DNA of 64,000 bases from Cetobacterium sp050033475 (GTDB taxonomy: Bacteria > Fusobacteriota > Fusobacteriia > Fusobacteriales > Fusobacteriaceae): contig NZ_CP188321.1 of NCBI RefSeq assembly GCF_050033475.1, positions 96,267 through 160,266 of the forward strand, in the 5' to 3' direction. A program made the position numbers and the translations under genes. Shown here in pieces: positions 8,819-17,884 of this stretch. Under the pieces are notes generated by a model, which was not told the DNA's origin, did not search any database, and was given only the letters and a program-made list of their open reading frames with translations. Numbering within the stretch: position 1 is the stretch's first letter; each line of letters begins with the position of its first letter.

Positions 8819-8850
8819 GCCTAGGAAAATTTTTCCTAGGCTTTTATTTT
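8819..8850 (+). terminator. Terminator after the FMN-binding gene
   Basis: GCCTAGGAAAA pairs perfectly with TTTTCCTAGGC around one base, then TTTTATTTT. Confidence 0.85.
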
Positions 8851-8871
8851 GTATTTATATCAGGAGGAGAA

Positions 8872-10191
8872 ATGTCTAGTATCAATCTTACTAAGGATCC
8901 TATTAGCAAATTATTTTATAAATTTGCTATTCCATCATGTCTTGCGACCTTAGTTAATGCCATGTATGTTGTTGTTGATGGAGTTTTTATTACAAGAGGT
9001 GTTGGTAGTGAAGGAATTGCCGCTGTAAATATTGGTTATCCCTTAATTAATTTAGTCGCTGCTATTAGTCTAATGTTTGGAGTTGGGGGAGCAACTTTAA
9101 TTTCAATTAAAAATGATAATATTCCTTATAAAAATAAATGCTTTTCCTATATTATTTTATTAAATTTATTCTTTTATATTTTAGTAGCTGGTTTAGTTTT
9201 TGTTTATACTACACCTATTATGAAATTCATGGGAGCCAATGATAATCTAATGCCTATGGTTAAAGGATATATGTATCCTTGCACCCTAGCAACATTTTTT
9301 CTTATGATATCAATATCATTGAATGCTGTAGTTAGAAATGATAATGCCCCTAAACACGCTATGATTTCTGTTCTCTTAGGTGCTGCTATAAATGTTATCC
9401 TAGATTATATTTTCATTTTCAAAATGGATTTAGGAATTAAAGGAGGAGCCTATGCCACTGCTATTGGACAAATTATATCAGCAATTTATCTATGTAAGCA
9501 TTTTATTGGTTCAACTTTTAAATTTTCTTTAGATATTAAAAATATAGATTTTAATCTAATTGGTAGAATTTTTTCAATTGGTTTTTCTTCATTTATTTTA
9601 GAATTTGCAGTTGTTGTAATAACAGTTCTTTTAAATATAACTCTAATAACTAAAGTTGGACTTCTTGGAGCTTCTGCCTACGGAATTATTTCCTATTCCT
9701 TTGTAGTTTTAAGAATGCTCTTTACAGGATTAGCCCAAGGAATTCAGCCTATTGTCAGTTTTAATTATGGAAGAGGAGATATGACCAGAGTGAAAGAAAC
9801 ATTTTGGTATTCTCAAAAGATTTCTTTTATTCTCGCTGTAATTTCTTTAATTTTAACAAAAATTTTCGCTGTTTCCATTGTTAAAATTTTTACAACTGAA
9901 ACAGGAGAATTAATTCCAATTACTGCCCATGGTTTATTTTTATATACCAGTGCTATTATTTTTATGGGATCAAACTTTATAAATATTTCTTATCTTCAAT
10001 CCATGGAAAGAGCTGCTTTTTCCAATATTATTTCTGTTTTAAGGGGAATCGTATTTGTTTTTATCGCTCTTAAAATATTACCTGAATTAATTGGAATAGA
10101 TGGAATTTGGTTAGGATTACCTGCTTCAGATTTTTTAACATTTATTTTAACTTATATTTGGTTTTATTTCTTCCAAAAAAAACTTATTTAA
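8872..10191 (+). CDS. MATE family efflux transporter (MepA-like)
   Basis: 439 residues with about 12 membrane segments. N-terminal D-P-I-S-K-L-F-Y-K-F-A-I-P and V-D-G-V-F-I-T-R-G-V-G are typical of the MepA/NorM-like MATE branch, and Q-G-I-Q-P-I-V-S-F-N-Y-G marks the second half. It exports cationic compounds or metabolites using an ion gradient. I chose the ATG at 8872, which has AGGAGG five bases before it; the open frame extends upstream into the preceding terminator. No clear partner genes. Confidence 0.9.
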   Translation: MSSINLTKDPISKLFYKFAIPSCLATLVNAMYVVVDGVFITRGVGSEGIAAVNIGYPLINLVAAISLMFGVGGATLISIKNDNIPYKNKCFSYIILLNLFFYILVAGLVFVYTTPIMKFMGANDNLMPMVKGYMYPCTLATFFLMISISLNAVVRNDNAPKHAMISVLLGAAINVILDYIFIFKMDLGIKGGAYATAIGQIISAIYLCKHFIGSTFKFSLDIKNIDFNLIGRIFSIGFSSFILEFAVVVITVLLNITLITKVGLLGASAYGIISYSFVVLRMLFTGLAQGIQPIVSFNYGRGDMTRVKETFWYSQKISFILAVISLILTKIFAVSIVKIFTTETGELIPITAHGLFLYTSAIIFMGSNFINISYLQSMERAAFSNIISVLRGIVFVFIALKILPELIGIDGIWLGLPASDFLTFILTYIWFYFFQKKLI

Positions 10192-10242
10192 TGCTTTTTG
10201 AACTATTTTTATATGTTTTTTATGTCAAATGTGCTTTTTTTA

Positions 10243-10271
10243 TTGACACAAAAATTTTAAAATGCTATATT
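10243..10271 (+). promoter_or_regulatory. Sigma-70 type promoter for the DUF5058-like operon
   Basis: TTGACA at 10243-10248, 17-base spacer, TATATT at 10266-10271, with the start codon 33 bases further on at 10304. Confidence 0.75.
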
Positions 10272-10303
10272 AGAGACCTATTAACGACAAAAGGGGAGAA
10301 AAT

Positions 10304-11017
10304 ATGAACAAACTAGGACACATGCTTTATGCAGATCACTACTTAATGTGGGCAGTATCTATTTTTGGAGTATCATTAGTATTAATTCAATCAGCACTAA
10401 TAATAAGAAAATCTATTGTAGCTGGAAGAAAATTAGGAATTTCAAAAGAAACTATGAATAAAGGAATTAAAGCCAGTGCTTTGGCCAGTGTTGGTCCTGC
10501 CATGGGTGTTGTTGGAAGTTTATTAGCACTTATAGTTACAATGGGATCCGCTGTATCTTTTGTTAGACTTAGTCTAATCGGAGGTTCTAACTATGAAGCA
10601 ATGGCTGCAAACTTTGGAGCTAAAGCCATGGGTGCAGAACTTTCTACAAATATGTTACCTGTTGTATTTACGAATGCTCTTTGGACTATGGCCTTAGGAC
10701 TATTAGGAGCACTATTCTTTGTATTTTTCTTTGCACATAAAATGGATAAAGTTAATGGATTATTAACTAACGGAAGAAAAGCTTTATTACCAGCCATTGG
10801 ACTTGGAGCAATGCTTGGTTCCTTTGCATTTTTCAATGTAGGTAATTTAATGAAAATAAATACTAACCCAGATATCACAATATCTGCCATTGTAGGTTCA
10901 ATTCTTATGTTTTTATGTATGACCATTGGAGACAAGAAAAATATTCTTTGGTTAAAAGAATGGAGCTTAACAATTTCAATGTTTGGCGGAGCTTTTGTAG
11001 GTACATTTATTTTATAG
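10304..11017 (+). CDS. DUF5058-like membrane protein, probable carrier subunit
   Basis: 237 residues, about six membrane segments. The pattern A-S-V-G-P-A-M-G-V-V-G-S-L-L-A-L followed by R-L-S-L-I-G-G-S-N-Y-E-A-M-A-A resembles the DUF5058 family as I remember it. It is followed 19 bases later by a second membrane protein and then an M20 peptidase, so the likely role is one half of an uptake system for a peptide or amide substrate (inference from context). It is driven by the promoter at 10243-10271. Confidence 0.65.
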   Translation: MNKLGHMLYADHYLMWAVSIFGVSLVLIQSALIIRKSIVAGRKLGISKETMNKGIKASALASVGPAMGVVGSLLALIVTMGSAVSFVRLSLIGGSNYEAMAANFGAKAMGAELSTNMLPVVFTNALWTMALGLLGALFFVFFFAHKMDKVNGLLTNGRKALLPAIGLGAMLGSFAFFNVGNLMKINTNPDITISAIVGSILMFLCMTIGDKKNILWLKEWSLTISMFGGAFVGTFIL

Positions 11018-11036
11018 GGGAGGATTTAATATAAAA

Positions 11037-11711
11037 ATGGGAATTTACGATAAATATATAGATGAAGTTACAAAAATAGGTAGAGTAACAATTTTTCTTG
11101 GAGTTCTTGCATCTCTTGGACCTGCTTTACTTATGACATTTTACTTTGGATTTAATCCAGGATTCGCAGCTATAATTGCTGGAGCTATTTCACAAATCTC
11201 TGTTTCTGGAGCTTTCTGGTTCAGTGAGCCTATAAGTTATTATCCAATCGTTGGAAGAGCTGGATTATATATGGGATTCCTTTCTGGAAATCTTGTAAAT
11301 ATGAGAATTCCTGCTGCTATTTCTGCTCAAGAAGCATCAGGATGTCCTTCTGGAACAGATGAAGGATCTATAATGGGAACAATTGGAATTGGAGTTTCTA
11401 TTTGGGTTGGAGTATTCTTCCTTATTTTATCTATAATTGCTGGAGAAGCTTTACTTTCTACACTTCCTCCAAGCTTTTTAACAATGCTTAACCTTATAAT
11501 TCCAGCTCTTTTTGGAGGAGTATTTACTCAATTTGCTATAAAATCTCCTAAAGCTGCTATTTTTTCTCTAGTTGTATCTTTCATTATGATGAAGGTTGTA
11601 GACTTTATTCCTGGAAAACCAGCTTTCCTTGTTACATTAGTTGCTGTATTTACAACAATTTATTACGCTAAAAGCTTAATGACTAAAGAAGGTGAAACGG
11701 CTAAAGCCTAG
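11037..11711 (+). CDS. Membrane protein, partner of the DUF5058-like protein
   Basis: 224 residues with about six hydrophobic segments and short loops (A-S-L-G-P-A-L-L-M, then G-R-A-G-L-Y-M-G-F-L-S-G-N-L-V-N). G-P-A motifs recur in both partners, suggesting a related two-subunit carrier. GGGGAGG lies about 14 bases before the ATG. No named family is recognised. The stop codon is four bases before the likely start of the peptidase, indicating translational coupling. Confidence 0.6.
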   Translation: MGIYDKYIDEVTKIGRVTIFLGVLASLGPALLMTFYFGFNPGFAAIIAGAISQISVSGAFWFSEPISYYPIVGRAGLYMGFLSGNLVNMRIPAAISAQEASGCPSGTDEGSIMGTIGIGVSIWVGVFFLILSIIAGEALLSTLPPSFLTMLNLIIPALFGGVFTQFAIKSPKAAIFSLVVSFIMMKVVDFIPGKPAFLVTLVAVFTTIYYAKSLMTKEGETAKA

Positions 11712-11715
11712 AGTT

Positions 11716-12834
11716 ATGAATAAAGAAAGAATGATCGAAAATTTTATAGAAATGGTAAAAATACATTCTCCATCTAAGTTCGAATTACCCTTAGGAGAAT
11801 ATCTAATTACAAAACTTAAAAATTTAGGATTTGAAATATATTTAGATCACGGATATAAAAACTATGGTGGTAATTGTCCGACAATTTTTGGAAAATTATC
11901 TGGAAATATTGAAGGGGAAGGTATTACATTGGTTGCTCATATGGATGTAATCGAACCCAATAAAGATGTTATTGTAAAAATTGAAGATAATATTATAAAA
12001 ACAGATGGAAATTGTACTTTAGGTGGCGACGACAAAGCTGGAATTGCTAGTATTTTAGAAGCTTTAACTGTTATCACTGAAAATAATTACAATCACGAAG
12101 ATATTTTTGTAGTATTTACTCCTGGAGAAGAAATTGGAATGGCTGGAGCTAAAAGTATTGATTGGTCTTTAGTTCCCGACCATATAAAACCTGCTAAAAA
12201 TATGATAGTTGTTGATAATGCAGGAAAAGCTGGAATAATTGCTCATAGTGCTCCAAGTAAATATAATTTTAAAATAGAATTTTTAGGAAGAAAAGCTCAT
12301 GCAGGTATTGAACCAGAAAAAGGAATAAATAGTATTGTTCTTGCAGGAGAATTTTTATCTAAAGCTCCTTTATTAAGAATTGATTCATTAACTACAGCTA
12401 ATATTGGATTTATTGAAAGTAATTTTCCAACAAATGTAGTTCCTGACTACTGTTACTTAACTGGAGAAGTTAGAGGTCATTCCGAAGAAAAAATAAAAGA
12501 AATTTTAAACTTATATTCTGAAATTTTAGAAAATACAAAATCTATAAGAGGTGGAGATTTTATTTTCACTTACGAATGTGATTTTCCAACTTTAAAGCCT
12601 GTGGATAATTTGAAATTTGCTAAGGATTTTGAAGAAGTTTATAAAGCTCTAGGAATTGAAACTGAATTAAAAGTAATTGGTGGAGGTTCTGATAGTAATA
12701 TTTTTGCTAAGGAAGGATATAATTCTATAATTATCGGTGTAGGAATGGAAAATGTCCATACAGTAGAAGAATCTTTAGATACTAGAGAATTAATAAAAAC
12801 AACAGAAGCAATTATAAAATATATCAAAAAATAA
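11716..12834 (+). CDS. M20 family metallopeptidase (PepT-like)
   Basis: 372 residues. V-A-H-M-D-V-I holds the first zinc ligand and catalytic Asp, L-G-G-D-D-K-A-G-I the bridging Asp, F-T-P-G-E-E-I-G the catalytic Glu pair, and a C-terminal H-T-V-E-E-S the last His. R-K-A-H-A-G-I-E-P belongs to the dimerisation domain. This is the PepT/PepT2-like branch that cleaves short peptides in the cytoplasm. The frame is open back to a GTG at 11692 inside the preceding gene. I prefer ATG 11716, four bases after that gene's stop. Probably acts on the substrate imported by the two membrane proteins upstream. Confidence 0.85.
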   Translation: MNKERMIENFIEMVKIHSPSKFELPLGEYLITKLKNLGFEIYLDHGYKNYGGNCPTIFGKLSGNIEGEGITLVAHMDVIEPNKDVIVKIEDNIIKTDGNCTLGGDDKAGIASILEALTVITENNYNHEDIFVVFTPGEEIGMAGAKSIDWSLVPDHIKPAKNMIVVDNAGKAGIIAHSAPSKYNFKIEFLGRKAHAGIEPEKGINSIVLAGEFLSKAPLLRIDSLTTANIGFIESNFPTNVVPDYCYLTGEVRGHSEEKIKEILNLYSEILENTKSIRGGDFIFTYECDFPTLKPVDNLKFAKDFEEVYKALGIETELKVIGGGSDSNIFAKEGYNSIIIGVGMENVHTVEESLDTRELIKTTEAIIKYIKK

Positions 12835-12837
12835 TTT

Positions 12838-12870
12838 AATGGCCGAGATTTAAAATCTCGGCCATTTTTT
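12838..12870. terminator. Bidirectional terminator
   Basis: Perfect 14-bp inverted repeat AATGGCCGAGATTT/AAATCTCGGCCATT around one base, with a T run, between convergent genes. Confidence 0.9.
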
Positions 12871-14045
12871 TATCTTTCCATTTTAAAATCTTTTTTAAAT
12901 ACACCATTTAGTATTAAAGCTAAAGCTCCATCTCCAGTTACATTACATGCAGTTCCAAAACTATCCTGTAAAGCAAATATTGTTAACATAAGAGCCACTC
13001 CATTTTCATCAAATCCTAAAACTGATGTTATTATTCCCAAGGAAGCCATAACAGTTCCTCCAGGAACTCCAGGTGCTCCTATGGCAAATATTCCCAATAA
13101 TACTATAAATAAAACCATTGTTCCCATTCCTGGTAAAGTTCCATATAATATTTTAGATACTGTCATAACAAAGAAAACTTCTGTTAAAACTGATCCACAT
13201 AAGTGAACTGTTGACCCCAAAGGAATTGCAAAGTTTGCCACATCATCATGTAAGGCCTTAGATTTTTTAGCACAAGATAGAGCTACTGGTAAAGTTGCAG
13301 CTGATGACATTGTACCAACAGCAGTTAAATAAGCAGGTCCATAATGCTTTAATAATTTCCATGGATTTTGTTGACTTATAGCTCCCCCTAAAAAATAAAG
13401 GAATGTTAGCCATATAAAATGTCCTATTAAAACTATTACTATTACTTTTAAAAATACTGGTAATTGTTTTGTTATTCCACCTTCATAAGCTAAAGTAGCA
13501 AAAGTTGATGCTATAAATATTGGTAAAATTGGAATAATTATTCTATGAACTATTGCTAGCATAACATTATTTAATTCATCCAAGATTTTTTCTAAATTTT
13601 CAGATTTTGTCCACACGACAGCCAATCCTAAGAATAAAGATAATACCAAAGCAGACATTACTGAAAATACAGGTGGAATATTCAACTTAAACAACATATG
13701 TGGTAATTCTCTTAATCCATCTACATTGGAATTAATATGAAGCATTGGAATTAATACATATCCACCTGCCATGGCAAAAAATGCTGCTCCAATAGAAGAA
13801 AAATATGCCAATCCCAACATTGTTCCTAACATTTTACTTGCATTGGATTTCATCTTAGTTATAGCTGGGGCTATAAACCCTAAAATAATTAAAGGTACTG
13901 TAAAATTAATCACTTGTCCTAAAATATATTTTACTGTTTGAATAATCCCTATAACTCCCTCGTTACAATAAAGACCTAACACTAAACCTATTATCACTCC
14001 AAAAACTAATTTAATAATCAAATTATCTTTTTTTTGTGATCCCAT
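12870..14045 (-). CDS. Dicarboxylate/amino acid:cation symporter (DAACS family)
   Basis: 391 residues, eight membrane helices plus re-entrant loops as in GltP/SstT. Signatures: S-S-A-A-T-L-P near residues 247-253 (serine-rich hairpin 1), P-L-G-S-T-V-H-L, G-A-P-G-V-P-G-G (hairpin 2) and a C-terminal N-V-T-G-D-G-A binding motif. It takes up glutamate, aspartate, serine/threonine or a C4-dicarboxylate with Na+ or H+, and the sequence does not settle which. It is the last gene of a minus-strand group with the 199-residue protein, 22 bases upstream. Confidence 0.88.
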   Translation of the reverse strand: MGSQKKDNLIIKLVFGVIIGLVLGLYCNEGVIGIIQTVKYILGQVINFTVPLIILGFIAPAITKMKSNASKMLGTMLGLAYFSSIGAAFFAMAGGYVLIPMLHINSNVDGLRELPHMLFKLNIPPVFSVMSALVLSLFLGLAVVWTKSENLEKILDELNNVMLAIVHRIIIPILPIFIASTFATLAYEGGITKQLPVFLKVIVIVLIGHFIWLTFLYFLGGAISQQNPWKLLKHYGPAYLTAVGTMSSAATLPVALSCAKKSKALHDDVANFAIPLGSTVHLCGSVLTEVFFVMTVSKILYGTLPGMGTMVLFIVLLGIFAIGAPGVPGGTVMASLGIITSVLGFDENGVALMLTIFALQDSFGTACNVTGDGALALILNGVFKKDFKMER

Positions 14046-14067
14046 TTAAAAATCCCCCCTTGATAAA

Positions 14068-14667
14068 CTACACTATTTTATTTTTTAAAATTGATGCAAT
14101 ATCCGCTGCATTTCCTTCTACTATATGCACCAATTTATTTTCCTCATCTTCACAGGCAACTTCAAAGAAAACCCTGTCATTTTTTATTAAAATACTTTTA
14201 CAATTTCCCTCTACTAAAGAAAATTTTCCATCTGCACTTGTTACTGCTAAAATTGGAAATTCTTCCTCCTCAATATTTAATTGTTCTATTTCTTTTTCTT
14301 TTAAATAATCCAAAACAATTTTTTCTGAATTAACATAAAAATCTTCTAATATTTTTACATATTTTTTTCTTCCTAAAAGAGTATCTCCTAAAGCTGCTAA
14401 AGAAAATGGATGAAAAATTTCTTCCACAGAATAAGCTGTAGGACTACCTTCATTATTTCTAAAATAAATTTTTATTTCTCTTTCAGAATTTTCTTTAATT
14501 GTATCTAATATTGGAGTTTTACTTCCATCCATATAGTCAATTGCATCAATTGAAAATTTTCCAACAGATAATTTCTTCTCTTTTTTTAATAAATCTCTAA
14601 AATAATTTTCAATTCCTTCATAGAACTCCACTACAAAGTTATCGAAAAATTTTTCATCTAATATCAT
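14068..14667 (-). CDS. Unrecognised cytoplasmic protein
   Basis: 199 residues, acidic and mostly soluble-looking, without signal peptide or membrane segments. I do not recognise a family. Visible features are D-A-I-D-Y-M-D-G near residue 45, a Glu-rich stretch (E-I-E-Q-L-N-I-E-E-E-E) near 130, and F-E-V-A-C-E-D near 172. GGAGG is placed for the ATG at 14667; a longer frame opens at 14679, but its start lies within that ribosome site. It is 22 bases upstream of the DAACS symporter and probably co-transcribed. Confidence 0.6.
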   Translation of the reverse strand: MILDEKFFDNFVVEFYEGIENYFRDLLKKEKKLSVGKFSIDAIDYMDGSKTPILDTIKENSEREIKIYFRNNEGSPTAYSVEEIFHPFSLAALGDTLLGRKKYVKILEDFYVNSEKIVLDYLKEKEIEQLNIEEEEFPILAVTSADGKFSLVEGNCKSILIKNDRVFFEVACEDEENKLVHIVEGNAADIASILKNKIV

Positions 14668-14787
14668 TATACCCTCCAAGTTTATAAATGGCCAGTTGCC
14701 AATTTTTTTTTTATTTTGTTCATATTTTTTTTCTTAATCCTAGAAAAATAAATATTTTTATTTTTTTTTAATTCAAAATATAGGAAT

Positions 14788-15777
14788 TTATAATTTAATT
14801 ATTGTTCTTCCTTTATTTTCTCCCTTTAAAATCATTTCTATTTTTGAATTTACTTCTTCTAAAGAAATTTCTTCTACAAAATCAGATAAATTTTCTATTT
14901 TCCATTCATTTCCCATTAAATTCCATACTTTTTTTCTCAATTCCATTTTGCATTCCACAGAATCAACTCCATAAAGAGTAACTCCTCTCAATATAAATGG
15001 ATAAACAGAACTTTCAAACTCAGCTCCTGCTACATTTCCACATGCTGTTACTACTCCATCATATTTTGTAGATTTTATAACTGTTGATAATATATTTCCA
15101 CCAACTGTATCAATAGCACCTGCCCAAATACCTTTTAACACAGGTCTAGTTCTATCGTCCAATTCATTTCTATTAATTATTCTGCTTGCACCGAATTTAT
15201 TTAGTAATTCTGTCTCTGATTTCTTTCCAGTTCCAGCTACAACTGTATATCCTAATTTATGTAAAATTCCCACAGCAATACTTCCAACTCCACCAGTAGC
15301 TCCAGTTACTAATATTTCTCCATCACCACAAGCTACTTCTCCCTTTACAACTAATTTATAAACAGATAATGCCGCTGTAAATCCTGCTGTTCCATATATC
15401 ATAGCTTCCTTTAAAGTTAATCCCTTTGGAAGTTTAAGTACCCATTCCTTTGGAACTCTTATATATTTACTAAATCCGCCATCAGTATTCATTCCCAAAT
15501 CAAAACCTGTTACTATAACTTCTTCTCCAGTTTTAAATTCAGAATTTCCTCCATCTACAATTATTCCTGCTGCATCTATTCCAGGAACATGAGGAAATTT
15601 TCTAGTTACTCCTCTATTTCCAGAAGCTGATAATCCATCCTTGTAATTTAGTGATGAATATTTTACTTCTATTAAAATTTCATTTTCAGGTAAATCTTTT
15701 ATTTCTCTTTCCACTATTTCTCTAACAAATTTTCCTTCTACTTCTTTAACTAAAAAACATTTAAATTTTTTTTCCAT
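14788..15777 (-). CDS. YhdH/AcuI family NADPH oxidoreductase
   Basis: 329 residues, zinc-less medium-chain dehydrogenase/reductase. N-terminal S-L-N-Y-K-D-G-L-S, P-G-I-D-A-A-G, the Rossmann motif V-T-G-A-T-G-G-V-G-S-I-A (about 157-168) and an A-G-T-G-K strand end are as in E. coli YhdH (acrylyl-CoA reductase). Cytoplasmic. It lies 14 bases after the PatB-type gene in a PHP-PatB-YhdH operon. A role in detoxifying acrylyl-CoA or other enones from amino-acid fermentation is possible but not proven by context. Confidence 0.88.
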   Translation of the reverse strand: MEKKFKCFLVKEVEGKFVREIVEREIKDLPENEILIEVKYSSLNYKDGLSASGNRGVTRKFPHVPGIDAAGIIVDGGNSEFKTGEEVIVTGFDLGMNTDGGFSKYIRVPKEWVLKLPKGLTLKEAMIYGTAGFTAALSVYKLVVKGEVACGDGEILVTGATGGVGSIAVGILHKLGYTVVAGTGKKSETELLNKFGASRIINRNELDDRTRPVLKGIWAGAIDTVGGNILSTVIKSTKYDGVVTACGNVAGAEFESSVYPFILRGVTLYGVDSVECKMELRKKVWNLMGNEWKIENLSDFVEEISLEEVNSKIEMILKGENKGRTIIKL

Positions 15778-15791
15778 TTTGAAATCAACTC

Positions 15792-16982
15792 CTACTTAAA
15801 AATTTTTTTTAATCTCTCAAGAGTTATTTTTAAAGTTTTTAAACTACATGCAAAATTCAATCTTATAAATCCCTGTCCCTCTTCTCCAAAAATTTCTCCA
15901 GGATCTACAACTAATTTAGCTTCTTTTTCTAATTTATTTTTTAATTCCTTTGCTGACAAATTATATTCTCTAAAATCTAACCATGCTAAATAAGTTCCCT
16001 CTAAAGGAGAAACTTTAATTTTAGGAATATTAGTTTCTATATAATCTTTTAAATAATTATAATTTTCTTCTAAATAAGAAATTAATGATTCTAACCATTC
16101 CTCTCCTTCTTCTGAATATGCTGCCTCAACTCCCACAGCTCCAAATAAATTTGGAATAGGTTTCTCTCCTGCTTCATAAATTTCTTTTAAAAATTTATCT
16201 CTTAATTTCTCATTAGGAATTAATATATTAGCAACTCTTAACCCTGCTAAATTAAAAGTTTTACTAACAGATGTACAAATTACAGTTTTTTCTAAAATTT
16301 CATCTCCCATATTTCCAATAGAATAAAATTTATTTCCAAATAAAATTAAATCACTGTGAATTTCATCTGCCACCAAAATTAAATTATTTCTTAAGCATAT
16401 ATCTATAACTTTTCTTAATTCCTCTTCACTCCACACTCTTCCAACTGGATTATGAGGAGTACACATTATCAACATTTTTGTTTTTGGATCTTGCGCTTTT
16501 TTCTCTAAATCATCAAAGTCAATTTCATATTTTCCATTATTTAACAATAGTTTATTATCTATAACTTTTCTTTCATTATTCATAATTGAATATCTAAAAG
16601 GAGGATATACAGGACTTTGAATTATAATCCCATCTCCCTTTTCACTATAAGCTTTAATAGCAAAATTTAAAGCTGGAACTACTCCAGTTGTTGCTACAAC
16701 CCATTTAGATTCAACTTCAAAACCTTTTCTTTTTTCATTCCAGTATCTTATACTTTCATAATAATTTTCTTCTGGAATATTATATCCAAAAACTCCATGT
16801 ACAACTCTTTCTTTTAATTTATCTATAACTATTTTTGGAGCTTTAAAATCCATATCCGCTACCCATAATGGTAAACTTTCATCATCGATATAGTCTGCCA
16901 TTTCCTGCATTCCAATTTTACTCCATTTTCTTGAATCTGTTCCTCTTCTTTCTACATATTCCGCAATATAACTTTTCATCAT
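15792..16982 (-). CDS. PatB/MalY-type PLP-dependent C-S lyase / aminotransferase
   Basis: 396 residues, fold-type I PLP enzyme. The N-terminus (R-x-x-T-D-S-x-K-W and L-P-L-W-V-A-D-M-D-F) is diagnostic of the PatB/MalY group. A-D-E-I-H-S-D-L (206-212) and S-V-S-K-T-F-N-L-A-G-L-R with PLP-binding Lys241 follow. Such enzymes release sulfide, ammonia and pyruvate from cystathionine or cysteine; H2S production from cysteine is common in fusobacteria. Two adjacent ATGs follow AGGGAGG; the second (16979) has the better spacing. Confidence 0.88.
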   Translation of the reverse strand: MMKSYIAEYVERRGTDSRKWSKIGMQEMADYIDDESLPLWVADMDFKAPKIVIDKLKERVVHGVFGYNIPEENYYESIRYWNEKRKGFEVESKWVVATTGVVPALNFAIKAYSEKGDGIIIQSPVYPPFRYSIMNNERKVIDNKLLLNNGKYEIDFDDLEKKAQDPKTKMLIMCTPHNPVGRVWSEEELRKVIDICLRNNLILVADEIHSDLILFGNKFYSIGNMGDEILEKTVICTSVSKTFNLAGLRVANILIPNEKLRDKFLKEIYEAGEKPIPNLFGAVGVEAAYSEEGEEWLESLISYLEENYNYLKDYIETNIPKIKVSPLEGTYLAWLDFREYNLSAKELKNKLEKEAKLVVDPGEIFGEEGQGFIRLNFACSLKTLKITLERLKKIFK

Positions 16983-16989
16983 AACCTCC

Positions 16990-17793
16990 CTATTTTATCT
17001 TCTTAAATGAAACTTCTCTTCTATCAAATGATGATATATATTTTACATTTATACTTTCTAAGAAATCGTAAACTTCCTTAAAATTCATTGCAATATCCTT
17101 TGCCTTATGTGCATCTGAACCTATTGTTATTATTTCTCCACCCAATTGAAAGTATCTTTTAACTATATCTTCACAGGGATAAAATCTATTTTCTCCATAT
17201 CGGAATCCTGAGGTATTTATTTCAATTCCTTTATTTTTTTCTATGATTCTATTTAATATTGTTTCAATTATATCCCAATGTTTTTTATAATCTAAATTTT
17301 TAAATTTTTCTCCCCCATACCTTGTTATAAAATCCAAATGACTACAAACTGAAAAATCATCATAGGCATTTATACAATCTAATACTGCTTGAAAATATTT
17401 TCCATGAGCTTCCTCTGGACTTTTATTTTTAAAAAATTCTGGTAAACTAACATCTATAGTTTCAATTGAATGAACTGAAGATAAAACATAATCAAATGGA
17501 TATTTATTGATAATTTTTTTTCCCAATTCTCCCAAGTGCTTTTGCATACCAAATTCTAACCCTAATTTAATATCAATTTCTTTTTTATGAATTTCTTTTA
17601 AATCTAAAATTTTAGGAACATACTTTTCTAAATTAACCATGAAATCTGGAGTATTTTTCATATCAAAATCGTAATGATCTGTTATAGCCAATTCCTTTAA
17701 TCCTATCTCCTTCGCTCTATTTATTATATTTTCCAACTTTTCAATAGAATCTCCTGAAAATTCACTATGAACATGATAGTCACTAATAAACAT
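16990..17793 (-). CDS. PHP domain histidinol-phosphatase family protein
   Basis: 267 residues. D-Y-H-V-H-S-E-F-S with H7 and H9, A-I-T-D-H-Y-D-F near residue 40, S-S-V-H-S near 107 and a late G-S-D-A-H-K motif are the metal ligands of PHP-domain phosphoesterases (HisK/HisJ type). Cytoplasmic. No histidine genes are nearby, so the true substrate may differ. First gene of the group leading into the PatB-type lyase (7-base gap). Confidence 0.85.
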   Translation of the reverse strand: MFISDYHVHSEFSGDSIEKLENIINRAKEIGLKELAITDHYDFDMKNTPDFMVNLEKYVPKILDLKEIHKKEIDIKLGLEFGMQKHLGELGKKIINKYPFDYVLSSVHSIETIDVSLPEFFKNKSPEEAHGKYFQAVLDCINAYDDFSVCSHLDFITRYGGEKFKNLDYKKHWDIIETILNRIIEKNKGIEINTSGFRYGENRFYPCEDIVKRYFQLGGEIITIGSDAHKAKDIAMNFKEVYDFLESINVKYISSFDRREVSFKKIK

Positions 17794-17845
17794 TGTTCCC
17801 CCTCCTTAAAACTTTCTTCTTTTGAATTATAGCATTTTTAAGTAT

Positions 17846-17880
17846 AAAAAAAAAGAAAGGCTCCTTATCAAAGCCTTTCA
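17846..17880 (-). terminator. Terminator of the yibE/F operon
   Basis: GAAAGGCT/AAGCCTTTC stem with a nine-A run on the plus strand (U tract on the minus transcript), just beyond the stop at 17885. Confidence 0.8.
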
Positions 17881-17884
17881 ATTT

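Noticed and set aside
8815..8871. Longer N-terminus for the second MATE protein
   Set aside because: It would be translated through the terminator at 8819-8850; AGGAGG points to ATG 8872.
14690..14715. TTGGCAACTGGCCA hairpin upstream of the 199-residue protein gene
   Set aside because: Only four base pairs are convincing; neither a terminator nor an operator can be supported.
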